Part shown: piece by piece, positions 33,640 to 42,973 of the stretch
Layout of the letters: the number at the start of each line of letters is the position of its first letter
How positions within the stretch are numbered: the stretch's first letter is position 1
Source of the DNA: Rhizobium sp. Root708
GTDB lineage: Bacteria; Pseudomonadota; Alphaproteobacteria; Rhizobiales; Rhizobiaceae
Length of the DNA: 64,000 nt
NCBI RefSeq assembly: GCF_001429725.1
Contig: NZ_LMHV01000041.1
Location: 62,001 to 126,000 of the forward strand
Direction of reading: 5' to 3'
The notes under the pieces: model-generated
What the model saw: only the letters and a program-made list of their open reading frames with translations
The model's database searches: none
Told to the model about the DNA's origin: nothing
Position numbers and translations under genes: made by a program

Positions 33640-34527
33640 ATGGAATGGCTATACAAATTCCCGCACATGGACGACGATTCCCTTCGGAATCTCAAGAAGG
33701 CCATTGACGATGGCTTTCGCGCTTTCACGCGCACGTACGGCGATGGCATCGAAGCCTTTTTTTCGCCGCTGCAGAAATTTCTGATCGCCTCGGAGCGTTT
33801 CATGACGCAGACGCCCTGGCCGATCATCACGCTGATCATTATGGCCATCGCCTGGGCTGCGAGCCGGAGCATCAAGGTCGTTCTGGGCTGTCTTTTCACG
33901 CTGCTGGCGATCGGCTATTTCGACATGTGGGACGACACCATGCGGACGATCTCCATGATCTTCGTCTGTACCCTCCTGTCGATTGCCATCGGCATCCCGA
34001 TCGGCATCCTGATGTCCCGCTCGGATCGCTTTCAGCGCGTCGTCAATCCGCTCCTCGACGTGATGCAGACCATGCCGAGCTTCGTCTACCTGATTCCGGT
34101 CGTCATGCTGCTCGGTATCGGCAAGGTCCCGGGCTTGATCGCCGTCGTCATCTACGCCATCCCGCCGATGATCCGCCTGACCAACCTGGGAATCCGACTG
34201 GTCGACAAGGACGTTCTCGAAGCCGCCGATGCGTTCGGCTCCTCGAACTGGCAGAAGCTGAAGAATGTGCAGCTACCGCTGGCACTGCCGACGATCATGG
34301 CCGGCATAAACCAGACGATCATGATGGCGCTGGCGATGGTCGTCGTGGCCTCGATGATCGGCGTCCAGGGCCTCGGCCAACCCGTCCTCAAGGCGATCGC
34401 CAACCAGTATTTCACACTTGGTATCTTCAACGGTCTTGCCATCGTCGGCATTGCCATCATTTTCGATCGGGTCAGCCAGGCATACGGACAGCGACTCCAG
34501 AAGCATCGGGAGATCGTTCATGGCTAA
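33640..34527 (+). CDS. proW: Betaine ABC transporter permease (ProW type)
   Basis: A 295-residue inner-membrane permease. Five or six hydrophobic segments are visible from about residue 60 on (PWPIITLIIMAIAWAA, IKVVLGCLFTLLAIGYFD, ISMIFVCTLLSIAIGIPIGI, FVYLIPVVMLLGIGKVPGLI, IMMALAMVVVASMIGVQGLG). The EAA loop that docks the ATPase reads EAADAFGSSNWQKLKNVQLP. It starts 98 bases after the binding-protein gene and overlaps the ATPase gene by eight bases, so all three are one operon. The N-terminal 60 residues are cytosolic and charged. Confidence 0.92.
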   Translation: MEWLYKFPHMDDDSLRNLKKAIDDGFRAFTRTYGDGIEAFFSPLQKFLIASERFMTQTPWPIITLIIMAIAWAASRSIKVVLGCLFTLLAIGYFDMWDDTMRTISMIFVCTLLSIAIGIPIGILMSRSDRFQRVVNPLLDVMQTMPSFVYLIPVVMLLGIGKVPGLIAVVIYAIPPMIRLTNLGIRLVDKDVLEAADAFGSSNWQKLKNVQLPLALPTIMAGINQTIMMALAMVVVASMIGVQGLGQPVLKAIANQYFTLGIFNGLAIVGIAIIFDRVSQAYGQRLQKHREIVHG

Positions 34528-35557
34528 TCCGGCATTCGATGGCATCAGAGTTCGCAATCTCTACAAGATCTTTGGGCCCAACGCCCAGGCCTACGTCGAG
34601 GCTGTGAAGAACGGCATGACGAAGGCTGAACTGAACGCCAAGGCCGGGCTTATCCTTGGCCTCAAGAACATCAACATCGACATGCCCGCCGGCTGCATCC
34701 AGGTCATCATGGGCCTTTCGGGTTCCGGCAAGTCGACGCTGATTCGCCACATCAACAGGCTGATCGACCCGACCGCCGGCGAGGTGCTGATGGGCGGTGA
34801 GGATGTCGTCAAGATGAACCCGACGGAACTTCGCACCTTCCGTCGTCACCAGACCGCCATGGTGTTCCAGAAGTTCGCGCTATTGCCGCATCGCAACGTC
34901 CTCGACAACACCGTCTACGGCCTCGAGGTCCAGGGCGTTCCGAGGTCGAAGAGCGTCGACATCGCGATGAACTGGATCGAACGCGTCGGCCTCAAGGGCT
35001 TTGAAAAGAAGTATCCGAACCAGTTGTCCGGAGGCATGCAGCAGCGCGTCGGTCTGGCTCGCGCTCTCTCCAACGACGCTCCCGTGCTTCTGATGGACGA
35101 GGCCTACTCAGCGCTCGATCCATTGATCCGCATGGACATGCAGACGGTTCTTCTCGACCTCCAGAAGGAGATCAAGAAAACCATCGTCTTCATCACCCAC
35201 GACCTCGATGAGGCGCTTCGGTTGGGAGACCAGATCGCCATCCTCCGAGACGGCGAGATCATCCAGCAAGGCACGAGCCAGGACATCGTGCTTCGCCCAG
35301 CGGACGAGTACATCGCGAATTTCGTTCGCGAGGTGAACCGCGGTCGCGTCATCCAGGTAGATGCCGTCATGGCGCCGATGACGCCCGGGTTCCAGGTGAA
35401 CGGAACAACCGTTGCGTGCGGAACGACCATCGAAGATGCGATCCGCGTCTTGGCCAAGACACCGGCAGTCGACGTCGCCGTCATCGACCAGAGTGGCAAA
35501 CCGATCGGTCTTCTCAACCTGCAACGCCTGGCGAGCGCCGTCGTGGCGCCACACTAG
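34520..35557 (+). CDS. proV: Betaine ABC transporter ATPase with CBS-like tail (ProV type)
   Basis: A 345-residue ATPase. The ATG at 34520 (GGGAGA upstream) overlaps the permease stop; the longer frame from 34418 is not needed. Visible motifs: Walker A GLSGSGKST, Q-loop MVFQKFALLPHRNV, signature LSGGMQQRVGLARAL, Walker B VLLMDEAYSALDP and H-loop FITHDLDEAL. The N-terminal extension NLYKIFGPNAQAYVEAVKNG and the C-terminal region (about 280-345, IEDAIRVLAKTPAVDVAVID) are typical of ProV/OpuAA-type ATPases, in which tandem CBS modules sense ionic strength. Here the CBS part is short, so osmotic gating may differ. Confidence 0.93.
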   Translation: MANPAFDGIRVRNLYKIFGPNAQAYVEAVKNGMTKAELNAKAGLILGLKNINIDMPAGCIQVIMGLSGSGKSTLIRHINRLIDPTAGEVLMGGEDVVKMNPTELRTFRRHQTAMVFQKFALLPHRNVLDNTVYGLEVQGVPRSKSVDIAMNWIERVGLKGFEKKYPNQLSGGMQQRVGLARALSNDAPVLLMDEAYSALDPLIRMDMQTVLLDLQKEIKKTIVFITHDLDEALRLGDQIAILRDGEIIQQGTSQDIVLRPADEYIANFVREVNRGRVIQVDAVMAPMTPGFQVNGTTVACGTTIEDAIRVLAKTPAVDVAVIDQSGKPIGLLNLQRLASAVVAPH

Positions 35558-35760
35558 GCGCAATTCACGCGATAGCCTGCGCCGTTGGCTGAAACGGCGC
35601 AGGCCTCTTATTGGATGACCCATGGTTGTTTCGGGATTCATCATGTCGGAGACAACTCGGCCGGCCGAACAAGCGTGCGCCGTTTTCCTTGAAGATTACT
35701 ATTGACGAAAAGCCTGCAGACCGTTGAATTGCCAAGGACAATTACGGGAGGGCGGACTCT

Positions 35761-37584
35761 TTGCCGAATAGTGACGGGTCGAGCGAGATGGCAGATGCGT
35801 TCCGCGACCGCGACTGGGCTGACACCAGCCTAGGCCCGAAAGAGAATTGGCCGGACTGCCTGAAGGTGGCGGTCGACATCATGCTGTCGGCCGATGCCCA
35901 GATCGTGATGTTCTGGGGCGAGGACTTCACTGCTCTTTACAATGACGCCTACAAGCCGACGATCGGCGGCAAGCATCCGCAGGCGCTCGGCCGCCCGGCA
36001 AGGGAAAACTGGGGCGAGTTGTGGAGCGATCTGGAGCCATTGCTGCGGCGCGTCCTCGATGAGGGCGAAACCGTCGCGGCCAAGGATCGCCCTTTCTACA
36101 TCGAACGGCATGGATATCCCGAGACCGTCTATTTCGACATATCCTATTCTCCCGTGCGCGATGACACAGGAAAACCACTCGGCGTCTTCTGCATCGTCAA
36201 CGAAACCAGCGAGCGAATCCGCTCAGAGAAGGCTTTGCGAGAGAGCGAAGAGCAGCTTCGCGCGATCTTCTCGCAGACGGCGGCCGGAATCGGCCAACTG
36301 GATCTCGACGGACGCATTCTTCTTGCCAATCGCCGCCTCTCCGAGATCGTCGGTTACACCGAGGCCGAACTGCTGACGATGCACATACAGGATCTCACGC
36401 TGGCGGAGGATTTGGAGGAAAACGCTCGCCTGCTGGAGCAGATGGTGACAACCGGACAGAGCTTCGAAATCGAGAAGCGCTACGTCCGCAAGGACGGGAG
36501 CCTTGTTTGGGTGTCCAACTCCGTGTCGGCCCTGCGCGACAGTGGCGGAGAGATACGTCAGGCGACGGCTGTTATCATCGATATCACCGAGCGAAAGCGC
36601 GCCCAGGAAGTGGAGCGCCGGCTGGCAGCCATCATCGCGTCCTCGGACGACGCCATCCTCGGTACCGATCTCAATATGAACGTCACCAGTTGGAACATCG
36701 GCGCCGAGAAACTCTATGGCTATCGAGCCGATGAGATGATCGGCCGCTCGGTCCTGATGCTTGTGCCGGACGACCGTCTCGACGAAGAGCCTGCGATCAT
36801 CCGGGAGGTCAGCGCCGGGCGGAAGGTCGAGGCATACGAAACCAAGCGGCGGCGGCGGGGCGGCAGCCAGGTTGATGTCCTGCTCAGCGTATCCCCAATC
36901 TATGATGTCTACGGGCGGATCGTCGGCGCCTCGAAGATTGCCCACGATATCAGTGCACGCAAGGAAGCCGATCGGCTTCAGGCCGTGCTCGTGGGCGAGC
37001 TCAATCATCGCGTCAAGAACGTGCTTGCGACTGTGATGGCAATCGCCCGCCAGACTTTCGGAAGGGACGAAGCCTATCGCACCGGCGTCGATGCATTCGA
37101 AGCGCGCCTGGCATCGATGTCTCGCGCCCATGATCTGTTGACCCACGGTAGCTGGGAGCGCACGGCGCTTGCAGCCGTCGTCGAGCAATCAGTGTCACCC
37201 TATTCGGCCGAGCGCTTCCAAATATCCGGACCGCATTTGCAGGTCGCTCCGCGCGCCGTCGTTTCGATCTCGCTCGCGCTTCACGAACTGGCGACGAATG
37301 CGGCCAAGTACGGAGCGCTTTCGGTCCCGACCGGCCGCGTCGTGCTGTCGTGGTGGATAGAACCCGGCGACGCAGCGAGGCTTCGTCTGCGCTGGCAGGA
37401 GTCAGGCGGTCCGAAGGTGGAACCTCCCTCGAAGCGCGGCTTCGGCTCGCGCCTGATTGAAAGCCTTTTGGCAGCCGAACTGGGCGGCAAGGTCTCGATA
37501 ATCTACGATCCGGATGGCGTCTTGTGCGAGGTGGATGCCGAGATGACGGATGCCTGGGAATACGACGCAGGCGCGCTCACATAG
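35761..37584 (+). CDS. Multi-PAS HWE-family sensor histidine kinase
   Basis: A 607-residue soluble sensor kinase. It has three PAS-like domains (about residues 25-150, 155-280 and 285-400, each ending in a DI/E-x-R linker such as IIDITERKRAQEVE and IAHDISARKEADRLQ). An HWE/HisKA2-type kinase core follows: the phospho-acceptor block LVGELNHRVKNVLATVMAIA, then the N-box HELATNAAKYGALS, and the G-box GFGSRLIESLLAAELGG. There are no transmembrane segments, so the signal is cytosolic (light, redox or ligand). HWE kinases in Rhizobiaceae often feed the general stress response or act as blue-light sensors; no LOV cysteine motif is evident. The probable start is TTG at 35761 because it has GGGAGGG upstream. 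No response regulator is adjacent. Confidence 0.9.
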   Translation: MPNSDGSSEMADAFRDRDWADTSLGPKENWPDCLKVAVDIMLSADAQIVMFWGEDFTALYNDAYKPTIGGKHPQALGRPARENWGELWSDLEPLLRRVLDEGETVAAKDRPFYIERHGYPETVYFDISYSPVRDDTGKPLGVFCIVNETSERIRSEKALRESEEQLRAIFSQTAAGIGQLDLDGRILLANRRLSEIVGYTEAELLTMHIQDLTLAEDLEENARLLEQMVTTGQSFEIEKRYVRKDGSLVWVSNSVSALRDSGGEIRQATAVIIDITERKRAQEVERRLAAIIASSDDAILGTDLNMNVTSWNIGAEKLYGYRADEMIGRSVLMLVPDDRLDEEPAIIREVSAGRKVEAYETKRRRRGGSQVDVLLSVSPIYDVYGRIVGASKIAHDISARKEADRLQAVLVGELNHRVKNVLATVMAIARQTFGRDEAYRTGVDAFEARLASMSRAHDLLTHGSWERTALAAVVEQSVSPYSAERFQISGPHLQVAPRAVVSISLALHELATNAAKYGALSVPTGRVVLSWWIEPGDAARLRLRWQESGGPKVEPPSKRGFGSRLIESLLAAELGGKVSIIYDPDGVLCEVDAEMTDAWEYDAGALT

Positions 37585-37614
37585 ACGTCTCGCGGCCACG
37601 CTCAACGCCCCGGC

Positions 37615-37657
37615 AGAAAAACGCAATGCCAGCACTGCCGAGGGCCGCGCTGGCATT
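37615..37657 (-). terminator. Terminator between the kinase and oxygenase genes
   Basis: A 9-base perfect stem AATGCCAGC/GCTGGCATT (37625-37657) lies between two convergent genes. On the minus strand it is followed by GCGTTTTTC, so it most likely ends the oxygenase transcript. It may work weakly in the other direction. Confidence 0.65.
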
Positions 37658-37690
37658 CCATAGTTTCGGCTCAATACCCGCGAGACGGCG

Positions 37691-38530
37691 TCAGAAGCCC
37701 AGCCGGCTCAACGGGCCGATGATCTTGCGGAATAGCATCGGTGGTGTGAATTCTTTCAGCAACTCACGCCGCTGCTCGGCATAGTCCCGCTTGTCCTTGG
37801 AGTTCGGGCGCGGCTTGAACAGCGTCGAATGCGATTTCCGCGTGTCATCCCAGGTCGCCGTGTAGTAGTACAGCGCGATGGAGAATCTTGAGCGCTCATC
37901 CGGCTGGGCAACGACGGTTGGGTTGCCGTGGAAGGACTCCGATGTCGTCGAGAAAGCCACCATGCGGTTGAAGAGCGGCACGAAACCCTTCACCTTCCCC
38001 TTCATCTCCTTGTCCCAGACTTCGAACGAGCCGCCCCACTCTTCGCGCCAATCCTTGTTGAGATAGATCAGCACGTTGATCCGGCGCTCGAGCTTCATTT
38101 TCGAATGAAGGTTGAAGTCCGCGTGGATATCGAGATGGCCACCATTCGCGACCTCGTGGATGCCGGCGCCGAAGAAGAACGGATCCGGGATCAACCCTTC
38201 GATGCCGGTGAGGTCTTCGAGGAAAAGCAGGAACGGTCGCGAGTTGAGGGCGTAAAACAGGTTCCTGGTATAGCTCGGAAGCCGCTCCGGCAGGTACGAT
38301 GTCTTCTTGTTCTCCTGCGCACGCGCGAAGCTGCTCTCGGCAGCCGGCAGCGAGGAAAGATCGCTAAGCACCTTTTCGAGAATATCCGGCGGCAGGAAGT
38401 TGTCGATGCAGACATGCGGATAGGGCTCGTTGTGCTGGTAGGCCTCCGAATAGGATTTCGCCGCGGCACGCGCGGCGTCCGTATCGATCAACAAAGTCTC
38501 GGCATTCATTGGATATGCTGGATTTGCCAT
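37691..38530 (-). CDS. 2OG-Fe(II) oxygenase (prolyl-hydroxylase-like)
   Basis: A 279-residue protein of the 2-oxoglutarate/iron oxygenase superfamily. The facial triad can be read as H-x-D in GGHLDIHADFNLHSK and a distal histidine in SESFHGNP, with the 2OG-binding arginine in RSRFSIALYYYT. The preceding strand RINVLIYLNKDWREEWGGSFE and the ending GKVKGFVPLFNRMVAFST fit the double-stranded beta helix of the P4Hc group. Substrate is unknown; relatives hydroxylate protein residues, antibiotics or surface polysaccharides. The start at 38530 has GGAGGG upstream and is preferred over the one at 38542. It stands alone, upstream of a terminator hairpin. Confidence 0.85.
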   Translation of the reverse strand: MANPAYPMNAETLLIDTDAARAAAKSYSEAYQHNEPYPHVCIDNFLPPDILEKVLSDLSSLPAAESSFARAQENKKTSYLPERLPSYTRNLFYALNSRPFLLFLEDLTGIEGLIPDPFFFGAGIHEVANGGHLDIHADFNLHSKMKLERRINVLIYLNKDWREEWGGSFEVWDKEMKGKVKGFVPLFNRMVAFSTTSESFHGNPTVVAQPDERSRFSIALYYYTATWDDTRKSHSTLFKPRPNSKDKRDYAEQRRELLKEFTPPMLFRKIIGPLSRLGF

Positions 38531-38783
38531 CGTTCCCTCCACTGGCGCATCGAGATTGTGGCAAAATCGTGAATCTTGTAAATGGTGCCGCTAGGCGGCA
38601 ATTGGGATGAAAAATACACCTTTCGATCTAGGCGGCGACGAAAGTGCAGCGCCAAATCGCACGACCGGATCGACCAACAACGACTCTTCCGAAGACACCG
38701 AATTTTTAGAAAAGCATCATTCGAGGAGCCGGGCTACGCCCGGAAGGGGCGCTCAACCCGTTTGAAGGCTATCGCCAGAAACG

Positions 38784-38962
38784 AAAAAGCCTGCCGCGGG
38801 AGGAGGTGCGGCAGGCTTTCGAAAAATAATCGAACAGCAGCTGGGAGGAGGAGTGCTGCTGTTCCCACAGGCGCCCTTGGGAGGAGGAGTAGAGCGCTTG
38901 CGAATACGAAGGGCTGCGGGAAGAGGTGCAGCGCTTCGATGAAAAGGAGAATACAGGATTTT
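38784..38962 (-). ncRNA. Small RNA with anti-SD hairpin loops (alpha-r14/NfeR1-like), copy 2
   Basis: This is the same design as copy 1. The terminal hairpin AAGCCTGCCGC/GCGGCAGGCTT (38787-38818) has an identical stem and loop and is followed by Ts on the minus strand. Upstream come GAACAGCAGC/GCTGCTGTTC (38832-38864), GCGCCCT/AGAGCGC with one mismatch, and GAAGGGCTGC/GCAGCGCTTC with one mismatch. Three loops carry CCTCCTCCC; the loop of the 5' hairpin has drifted to CCTCTTCCC. Stem changes relative to copy 1 are largely compensatory (CAAC to CAGC on both arms), which supports a structured RNA. The 5' end is approximate. Confidence 0.85.
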
Positions 38963-38985
38963 CGCCCAAATGATAGGCACGAACC

Positions 38986-39009
38986 TGCAAGGCAGCTATG
39001 CGTTATGCG
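38986..39009 (-). promoter_or_regulatory. Conserved upstream block of sRNA copy 2
   Basis: TGCAAGGCAGC-T-ATGCG-T-TATGCG on the plus strand matches the block at 31853-31876 with two differences. A TATCAT on the minus strand at about 38969-38974 could be a -10 element for copy 2. The shared element implies co-regulation of both sRNA genes. Confidence 0.6.
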
Positions 39010-39163
39010 CGTAGCGCGTAGCTGGATGTCGACTTCGCCCTATTTTCCGCAGTGAACGACCTTCCACAGGCGAAATAGGAGAATGATCGTGCGGATCCTG
39101 ACGGCGGCTTTGGAAAACGGATCCTTTTCTGCTAGGAGGCGCCAATCAAAAAGGACATCGAGC

Positions 39164-39691
39164 ATGGCTGCGGCGCGTTATCGTGAATATGTTATGGATC
39201 TGAAATCACGCATCGAGGCGCTTCATGCCGAACCGGAGCGGTTTCAGACTTACGAGTTGTCGATGGAGCTTCTCGCCAAGCAGAACCTGATCAGCTACTC
39301 GCTGAAGAAGCAGCGCGGCGTAACCGACAGTCTCTTCTATCGCCGGGACACCTCAACGGGTCAGGGCGTCCAGATGCAGCAGGAAACGGCATACAAGCTT
39401 TTCTCCGGCTTCCTCGGCCTTGGCGAATTTTTCGCCGCGACCGGTCGAACCGACGGGCTGAACGAGGAGGCCTTCGCCGAGCGACTGACGCGCAAGTGGC
39501 AGTATCCGAGCTGTGCGGTGCATCTTTCCTATCGGAAAAAAGGAAGTGAGTGGTCAGCGTCGATGAAGATGCTGTTCATTGGGCTCAACGGCGAGGCCGA
39601 TTCCACCGCTTACGAGGACAGCATGGAGGATCCAACGCTTCTCGTGCAGCAACGCCCCTATTCGTCGGCCGTCCTTTGGGAGTGGAAGTAA
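39164..39691 (+). CDS. Conserved hypothetical protein (175 aa)
   Basis: I do not recognise this protein. The frame opens at 39083, but the ATG at 39164 with AAGGA eight bases upstream is the better start, giving 175 residues beginning MAAARYREYVMDLKSRIEAL. The first third looks helical; the rest is mixed (LSMELLAKQNLISYSLKKQ, TAYKLFSGFLGLGEFFA) and ends SSAVLWEWK. There is no signal peptide or membrane segment. Codon use looks like a real gene. It converges on oxyR with a 10-base gap. Confidence 0.7.
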   Translation: MAAARYREYVMDLKSRIEALHAEPERFQTYELSMELLAKQNLISYSLKKQRGVTDSLFYRRDTSTGQGVQMQQETAYKLFSGFLGLGEFFAATGRTDGLNEEAFAERLTRKWQYPSCAVHLSYRKKGSEWSASMKMLFIGLNGEADSTAYEDSMEDPTLLVQQRPYSSAVLWEWK

Positions 39692-39701
39692 CCGATAGAT
39701 T

Positions 39702-40646
39702 TCAGCCGGCGCCGCCCGCACGAAGCAGCGTCATGGTCTGGCCATCGGGCGCTTCCGCGAGCTGGTGCTGCGCCACCTCGCGCACAAGCGCCGCGATATC
39801 CTTAAGGAAGCTTCCCATTGCCGAGCCGCTTCGCCAGAAAAGCGCCAGCTGGCGGCTCGGCGAAACATCGTCGAAATGCAGAAGACGAATGTTCCCGCGA
39901 ACCGGATAAAGCGTGGCCAGTTCGGGCAGCAGGGTAATTCCGACGTCGGCGCTGACCATCTGGCGCAAGGTTTCCAGGCTGGTGGCGCGGAAGGATGCAC
40001 GTTCGGTTGCGCCTGACAGCCGGCAGACATCAAGTGCCTGATCGCGCAGGCAGTGGCCATCTTCCAGCAGCATCAGGTCAAGCCCTCGAAGCTCGTCCAG
40101 GGACAGGTGGGCACGGTTTGCAAGATGGTGTCCGGCCGGCACGGCCAGCAGAAACCGTTCCGCGAAAAGCGGCTCGGACTTCAGCCGCTCGTCATTGACG
40201 GGAAGAGCAAGAATTGCGGCATCCAGTGTTCCGTCACGCAGCCGCATCAACAGGCTGTCGCTCTTCTCCTCCGTCAGCAGAGTTTCAAGATACGGGAAAG
40301 CCGCTCGCAATCTCGGAACGACATGCGGCAGGAGATACGGCCCAAGCGTCGGGAAAATCCCGAGCCTCAAAGTTCCAGAGCCCGGATTCTGGCTGCGTAG
40401 GGCCGCGGCCTTCATCTCGCCGATCTCGGCCATGATGCGGCGAGCCCGTTCGACCGCATCCTGCCCGAAGGGCGTCAGCATCACCGCACGGGGTGTGCGT
40501 TCGATCAACGGCGCCCCCAGCGCCTCCTCGAGCTTGCGTATCTGCGTCGAGAGCGTCGGCTGCGTAACAAGGCAAGCTTCCGCCGCCTTGCCAAAGTGCC
40601 GGTGCTCCGCCAGGGCGATCAGATATTCAAGCTCTCGAAGTGTCAT
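39702..40646 (-). CDS. oxyR: Peroxide-sensing LysR regulator OxyR
   Basis: A 314-residue LysR protein. The HTH is at the N-terminus (LEYLIALAEHRHFGKAA followed by VTQPTLSTQIRKLEEALGAP). The sensor region holds the two redox cysteines of OxyR in LLEDGHCLRDQALDVCRLSG, with the nine-residue spacing expected of the C199/C208 disulfide pair. It is the third gene of an ahpC-ahpF-oxyR run on one strand, starting 15 bases after ahpF. Oxidised OxyR would be expected to activate ahpC, making a feedback unit. In other rhizobia oxyR is more often paired with katA. Confidence 0.93.
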   Translation of the reverse strand: MTLRELEYLIALAEHRHFGKAAEACLVTQPTLSTQIRKLEEALGAPLIERTPRAVMLTPFGQDAVERARRIMAEIGEMKAAALRSQNPGSGTLRLGIFPTLGPYLLPHVVPRLRAAFPYLETLLTEEKSDSLLMRLRDGTLDAAILALPVNDERLKSEPLFAERFLLAVPAGHHLANRAHLSLDELRGLDLMLLEDGHCLRDQALDVCRLSGATERASFRATSLETLRQMVSADVGITLLPELATLYPVRGNIRLLHFDDVSPSRQLALFWRSGSAMGSFLKDIAALVREVAQHQLAEAPDGQTMTLLRAGGAG

Positions 40647-40661
40647 TCGCTATCGCTGACG

Positions 40662-42242
40662 TTACGCGGCCTTGACCGCATCCGCTGCCGTATCGGCATG
40701 ACGGATCAGATAGTCGAAGGCACCGAGAGACGCTTTCGCGCCTTCACCCAAGGCAATCACGATCTGCTTGTAAGGCACCGTCGTGCAGTCACCGGCGGCA
40801 AAGACGCCGGGGGCCGATGTCTGGCCGTGATGATCGACGACAATCTCGCCCCGGGGAGAGAGGTCGATAGTGCCCTTCAGCCACTCGGTATTGGGCAGGA
40901 GGCCGATCTGAACGAAGATGCCTTCGAGAGCGAGCGTGTGCCGCTGCCCCGCGATGCGGTTGTCATAGGCGAGACCGGTCACCTTCTGGCCATCGCCCAG
41001 CACTTCGGTTGTCTTGGCCGAGAGCAGAACGTCGACATTGGGCAGGCTTTCAAGCTTGCGCTGCAGCACCTCGTCGGCCCGCAGCTTGGAATCGAATTCG
41101 ATCAAAGTCACATGCTGAACGATATTGGCGAGATCGATCGCAGCCTCAACGCCGGAATTACCGCCCCCGATGACTGCAACGCGCTTGCCCTTGAAAAGCG
41201 GGCCGTCGCAATGCGGGCAGTAAGCAACGCCCTTGTTGCGATAGTTGTCCTCGCCCGGCACACCCATCTGCCGCCAGCGCGCGCCCGTCGCGATGATGAC
41301 GGTCTTCGATCGGAGAGCAGCGCCGTTCTCGAGCTCCACCGACACAAGACCCTTACCTGTAACCAGCTTGCGCGCGCGCTGCAGGTTCATGATGTCGACG
41401 TCATAGTCCCGAACGTGTTCTTCCAGGGCCGCGGCGAAGTGCGGTCCCTCTGTATGGCGAACCGAAATGAAGTTCTCGATGGACATGGTATCCAGCACCT
41501 GTCCGCCGAAGCGCTCCGCAGCCACGCCTGTCCGGATTCCCTTTCGGGCCGCGTAGATTGCAGCAGCCGCGCCGGCAGGGCCACCGCCGACCACGAGAAC
41601 GTCATAGGGTGCGCGATCGTTGAGGCGCTCGGCGGCGCGTGCGGCGGCATTCGTGTCCAGCTTGGAAACGATTTCCTCGATCTCCATGCGGCCCTGCCCG
41701 AAGACCTGACCATTGAGATAGACCGTGGGTACCGACATGATCTGGCGGCTCTCGACCTCTTTCGGGAAGAGCGCTCCGTCGATGGCGACATGCTTGATCC
41801 GCGGGTTCAACACGGCCATCAGGTTCAAAGCTTGAACGACATCCGGGCAGTTCTGGCAAGACAGCGAGAAATAGGTTTCGAACGTCAGGTCGGCGTCCAG
41901 ATCCTTGATCTGATTGGCGATCGCCTGTTCGATGCGCGGCGGATGGCCGCCAACCTGAAGCAGCGCCAGAACGAGCGACGTGAATTCGTGTCCCATCGGG
42001 ATGCCTGCAAAACGCAGGTTTATGTCATGTCCGGGGCTCGTCAGCGCAAACGATGGCGCACGCTCTTCCTGGCCTTGTAATTCCGTCAACGAGATCTTGT
42101 CGCAGAGTGATACCAGCGCATTCAGCAGCTCCGACAACTCGCGAGATTTTGCGCTGTCGTCCAGCGATGCCACGATCTCGATCGGGCGGACAACACGTTC
42201 CAGATAGCTTTTGAGCTGGGATTTCAGGCTTTCGTCGAGCAT
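40662..42242 (-). CDS. ahpF: Alkyl hydroperoxide reductase subunit F (AhpF)
   Basis: AhpF passes electrons from NADH through FAD and two disulfides to AhpC. The 526-residue length is right. The N-terminal thioredoxin-fold pair contains [11 protein letters not shown] (CxxC). The thioredoxin-reductase-like body shows the FAD motif [21 protein letters not shown], the redox-active CxxC in [13 protein letters not shown], the NADH motif [19 protein letters not shown], and the terminal [19 protein letters not shown]. It lies 90 bases downstream of ahpC on the same strand, separated by a hairpin at 42294-42325, and is followed by oxyR. Confidence 0.97.
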   Translation of the reverse strand: MLDESLKSQLKSYLERVVRPIEIVASLDDSAKSRELSELLNALVSLCDKISLTELQGQEERAPSFALTSPGHDINLRFAGIPMGHEFTSLVLALLQVGGHPPRIEQAIANQIKDLDADLTFETYFSLSCQNCPDVVQALNLMAVLNPRIKHVAIDGALFPKEVESRQIMSVPTVYLNGQVFGQGRMEIEEIVSKLDTNAAARAAERLNDRAPYDVLVVGGGPAGAAAAIYAARKGIRTGVAAERFGGQVLDTMSIENFISVRHTEGPHFAAALEEHVRDYDVDIMNLQRARKLVTGKGLVSVELENGAALRSKTVIIATGARWRQMGVPGEDNYRNKGVAYCPHCDGPLFKGKRVAVIGGGNSGVEAAIDLANIVQHVTLIEFDSKLRADEVLQRKLESLPNVDVLLSAKTTEVLGDGQKVTGLAYDNRIAGQRHTLALEGIFVQIGLLPNTEWLKGTIDLSPRGEIVVDHHGQTSAPGVFAAGDCTTVPYKQIVIALGEGAKASLGAFDYLIRHADTAADAVKAA

Positions 42243-42293
42243 TGCGCACTCCGCTAAATAGATTCATCTGCCGCGCAAGCGGCACGGCCGGTC

Positions 42294-42325
42294 GTGAGCC
42301 GCCCCCAATCGAGGGAGCGGCTCAC
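42294..42325 (-). other. Hairpin in the ahpC-ahpF gap
   Basis: A 9-base perfect stem GTGAGCCGC/GCGGCTCAC with a 14-base loop lies in the 90-base spacer. There is no T-run after it, so it is more likely a processing or mRNA-stabilising element that lets ahpC exceed ahpF than a terminator. Confidence 0.5.
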
Positions 42326-42332
42326 CGATCAA

Positions 42333-42896
42333 TCAGATCTTGCCAACGAGGTGTAGCGAGGGAGCGAGCGTCTTTTCGCCCTCTTCCCACTTTGCAGGGC
42401 ATACTTCGCCCGGATGCGCGCGGACATACTGGGCTGCCTTGATCCTGCGCAGCAGATCGGCGGCGTTGCGTCCCACGCCTTCTGCCGTCACTTCCATGGC
42501 CTGGATCACGCCATCGGGATCGACGACGAAGGTGCCACGGTCAGCAAGGCCTTCGGCTTCGCGCATGACGTTGAAGTTGCGCGTGACGGTGCCGGTCGGG
42601 TCGCCGATCATGGTGTACTGGATCTTGCCGATCGTCTCGGAGCTGTCGTGCCACGCCTTGTGCGTGAAATGGGTATCCGTCGAAACGGAATAAACCTCGA
42701 CATCGAGACGCTGAAGTTCGGCGTAGTGGTCGGCGACATCACCGAGCTCGGTCGGGCATACGAACGTGAAGTCAGCGGGATAGAAGAAGAAAACCGCCCA
42801 CTTTCCCTTCGTGTCGACGTCGGTCACTTCGACGAACTTGCCCTGCTTGTAAGCCTGGGCCTTGAAGGGCTTGATAGCGGTATTGATGAGGGACAT
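42333..42896 (-). CDS. ahpC: Alkyl hydroperoxide reductase subunit C (AhpC, peroxiredoxin)
   Basis: A 187-residue typical 2-Cys peroxiredoxin that reduces hydrogen peroxide, organic peroxides and peroxynitrite. The peroxidatic cysteine is in [16 protein letters not shown] (about residue 47) and the resolving cysteine in [14 protein letters not shown] (about 166). The start at 42896 has AGGAG upstream. It is first in the ahpC-ahpF-oxyR run. The upstream region (42970-43024) has several ATAG/CTAT quartets that may be an OxyR site. Confidence 0.97.
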   Translation of the reverse strand: MSLINTAIKPFKAQAYKQGKFVEVTDVDTKGKWAVFFFYPADFTFVCPTELGDVADHYAELQRLDVEVYSVSTDTHFTHKAWHDSSETIGKIQYTMIGDPTGTVTRNFNVMREAEGLADRGTFVVDPDGVIQAMEVTAEGVGRNAADLLRRIKAAQYVRAHPGEVCPAKWEEGEKTLAPSLHLVGKI

Positions 42897-42973
42897 GCGG
42901 ACTCCTGTGAATTGCTGCGAAGCGAGATATCGCTTTCGCGGCGCAACATAAACAGGCGTCCGCCATAAATGAA

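Larger units (their letters stand above)
38531..39163. other. Intergenic region containing sRNA copy 2
   Basis: 633 bases between the oxygenase and the next protein gene. The central part is the anti-SD small RNA and its conserved upstream block. At 38607-38765 there is a 52-codon plus-strand frame beginning MKNTPFDLGGDES with only a weak ribosome site; it has no recognisable family and I leave it uncalled. Confidence 0.5.

Noticed and set aside
38607-38765. 52-codon plus-strand frame beginning MKNTPFDLGGDES
   Set aside because: Only a weak ribosome site and no recognisable family; ends at the edge of the sRNA. Possible but not supported.
40596-42080. Plus-strand frame of about 494 codons opposite ahpF
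   Set aside because: ahpF has all expected motifs on the minus strand; the plus frame is a shadow.
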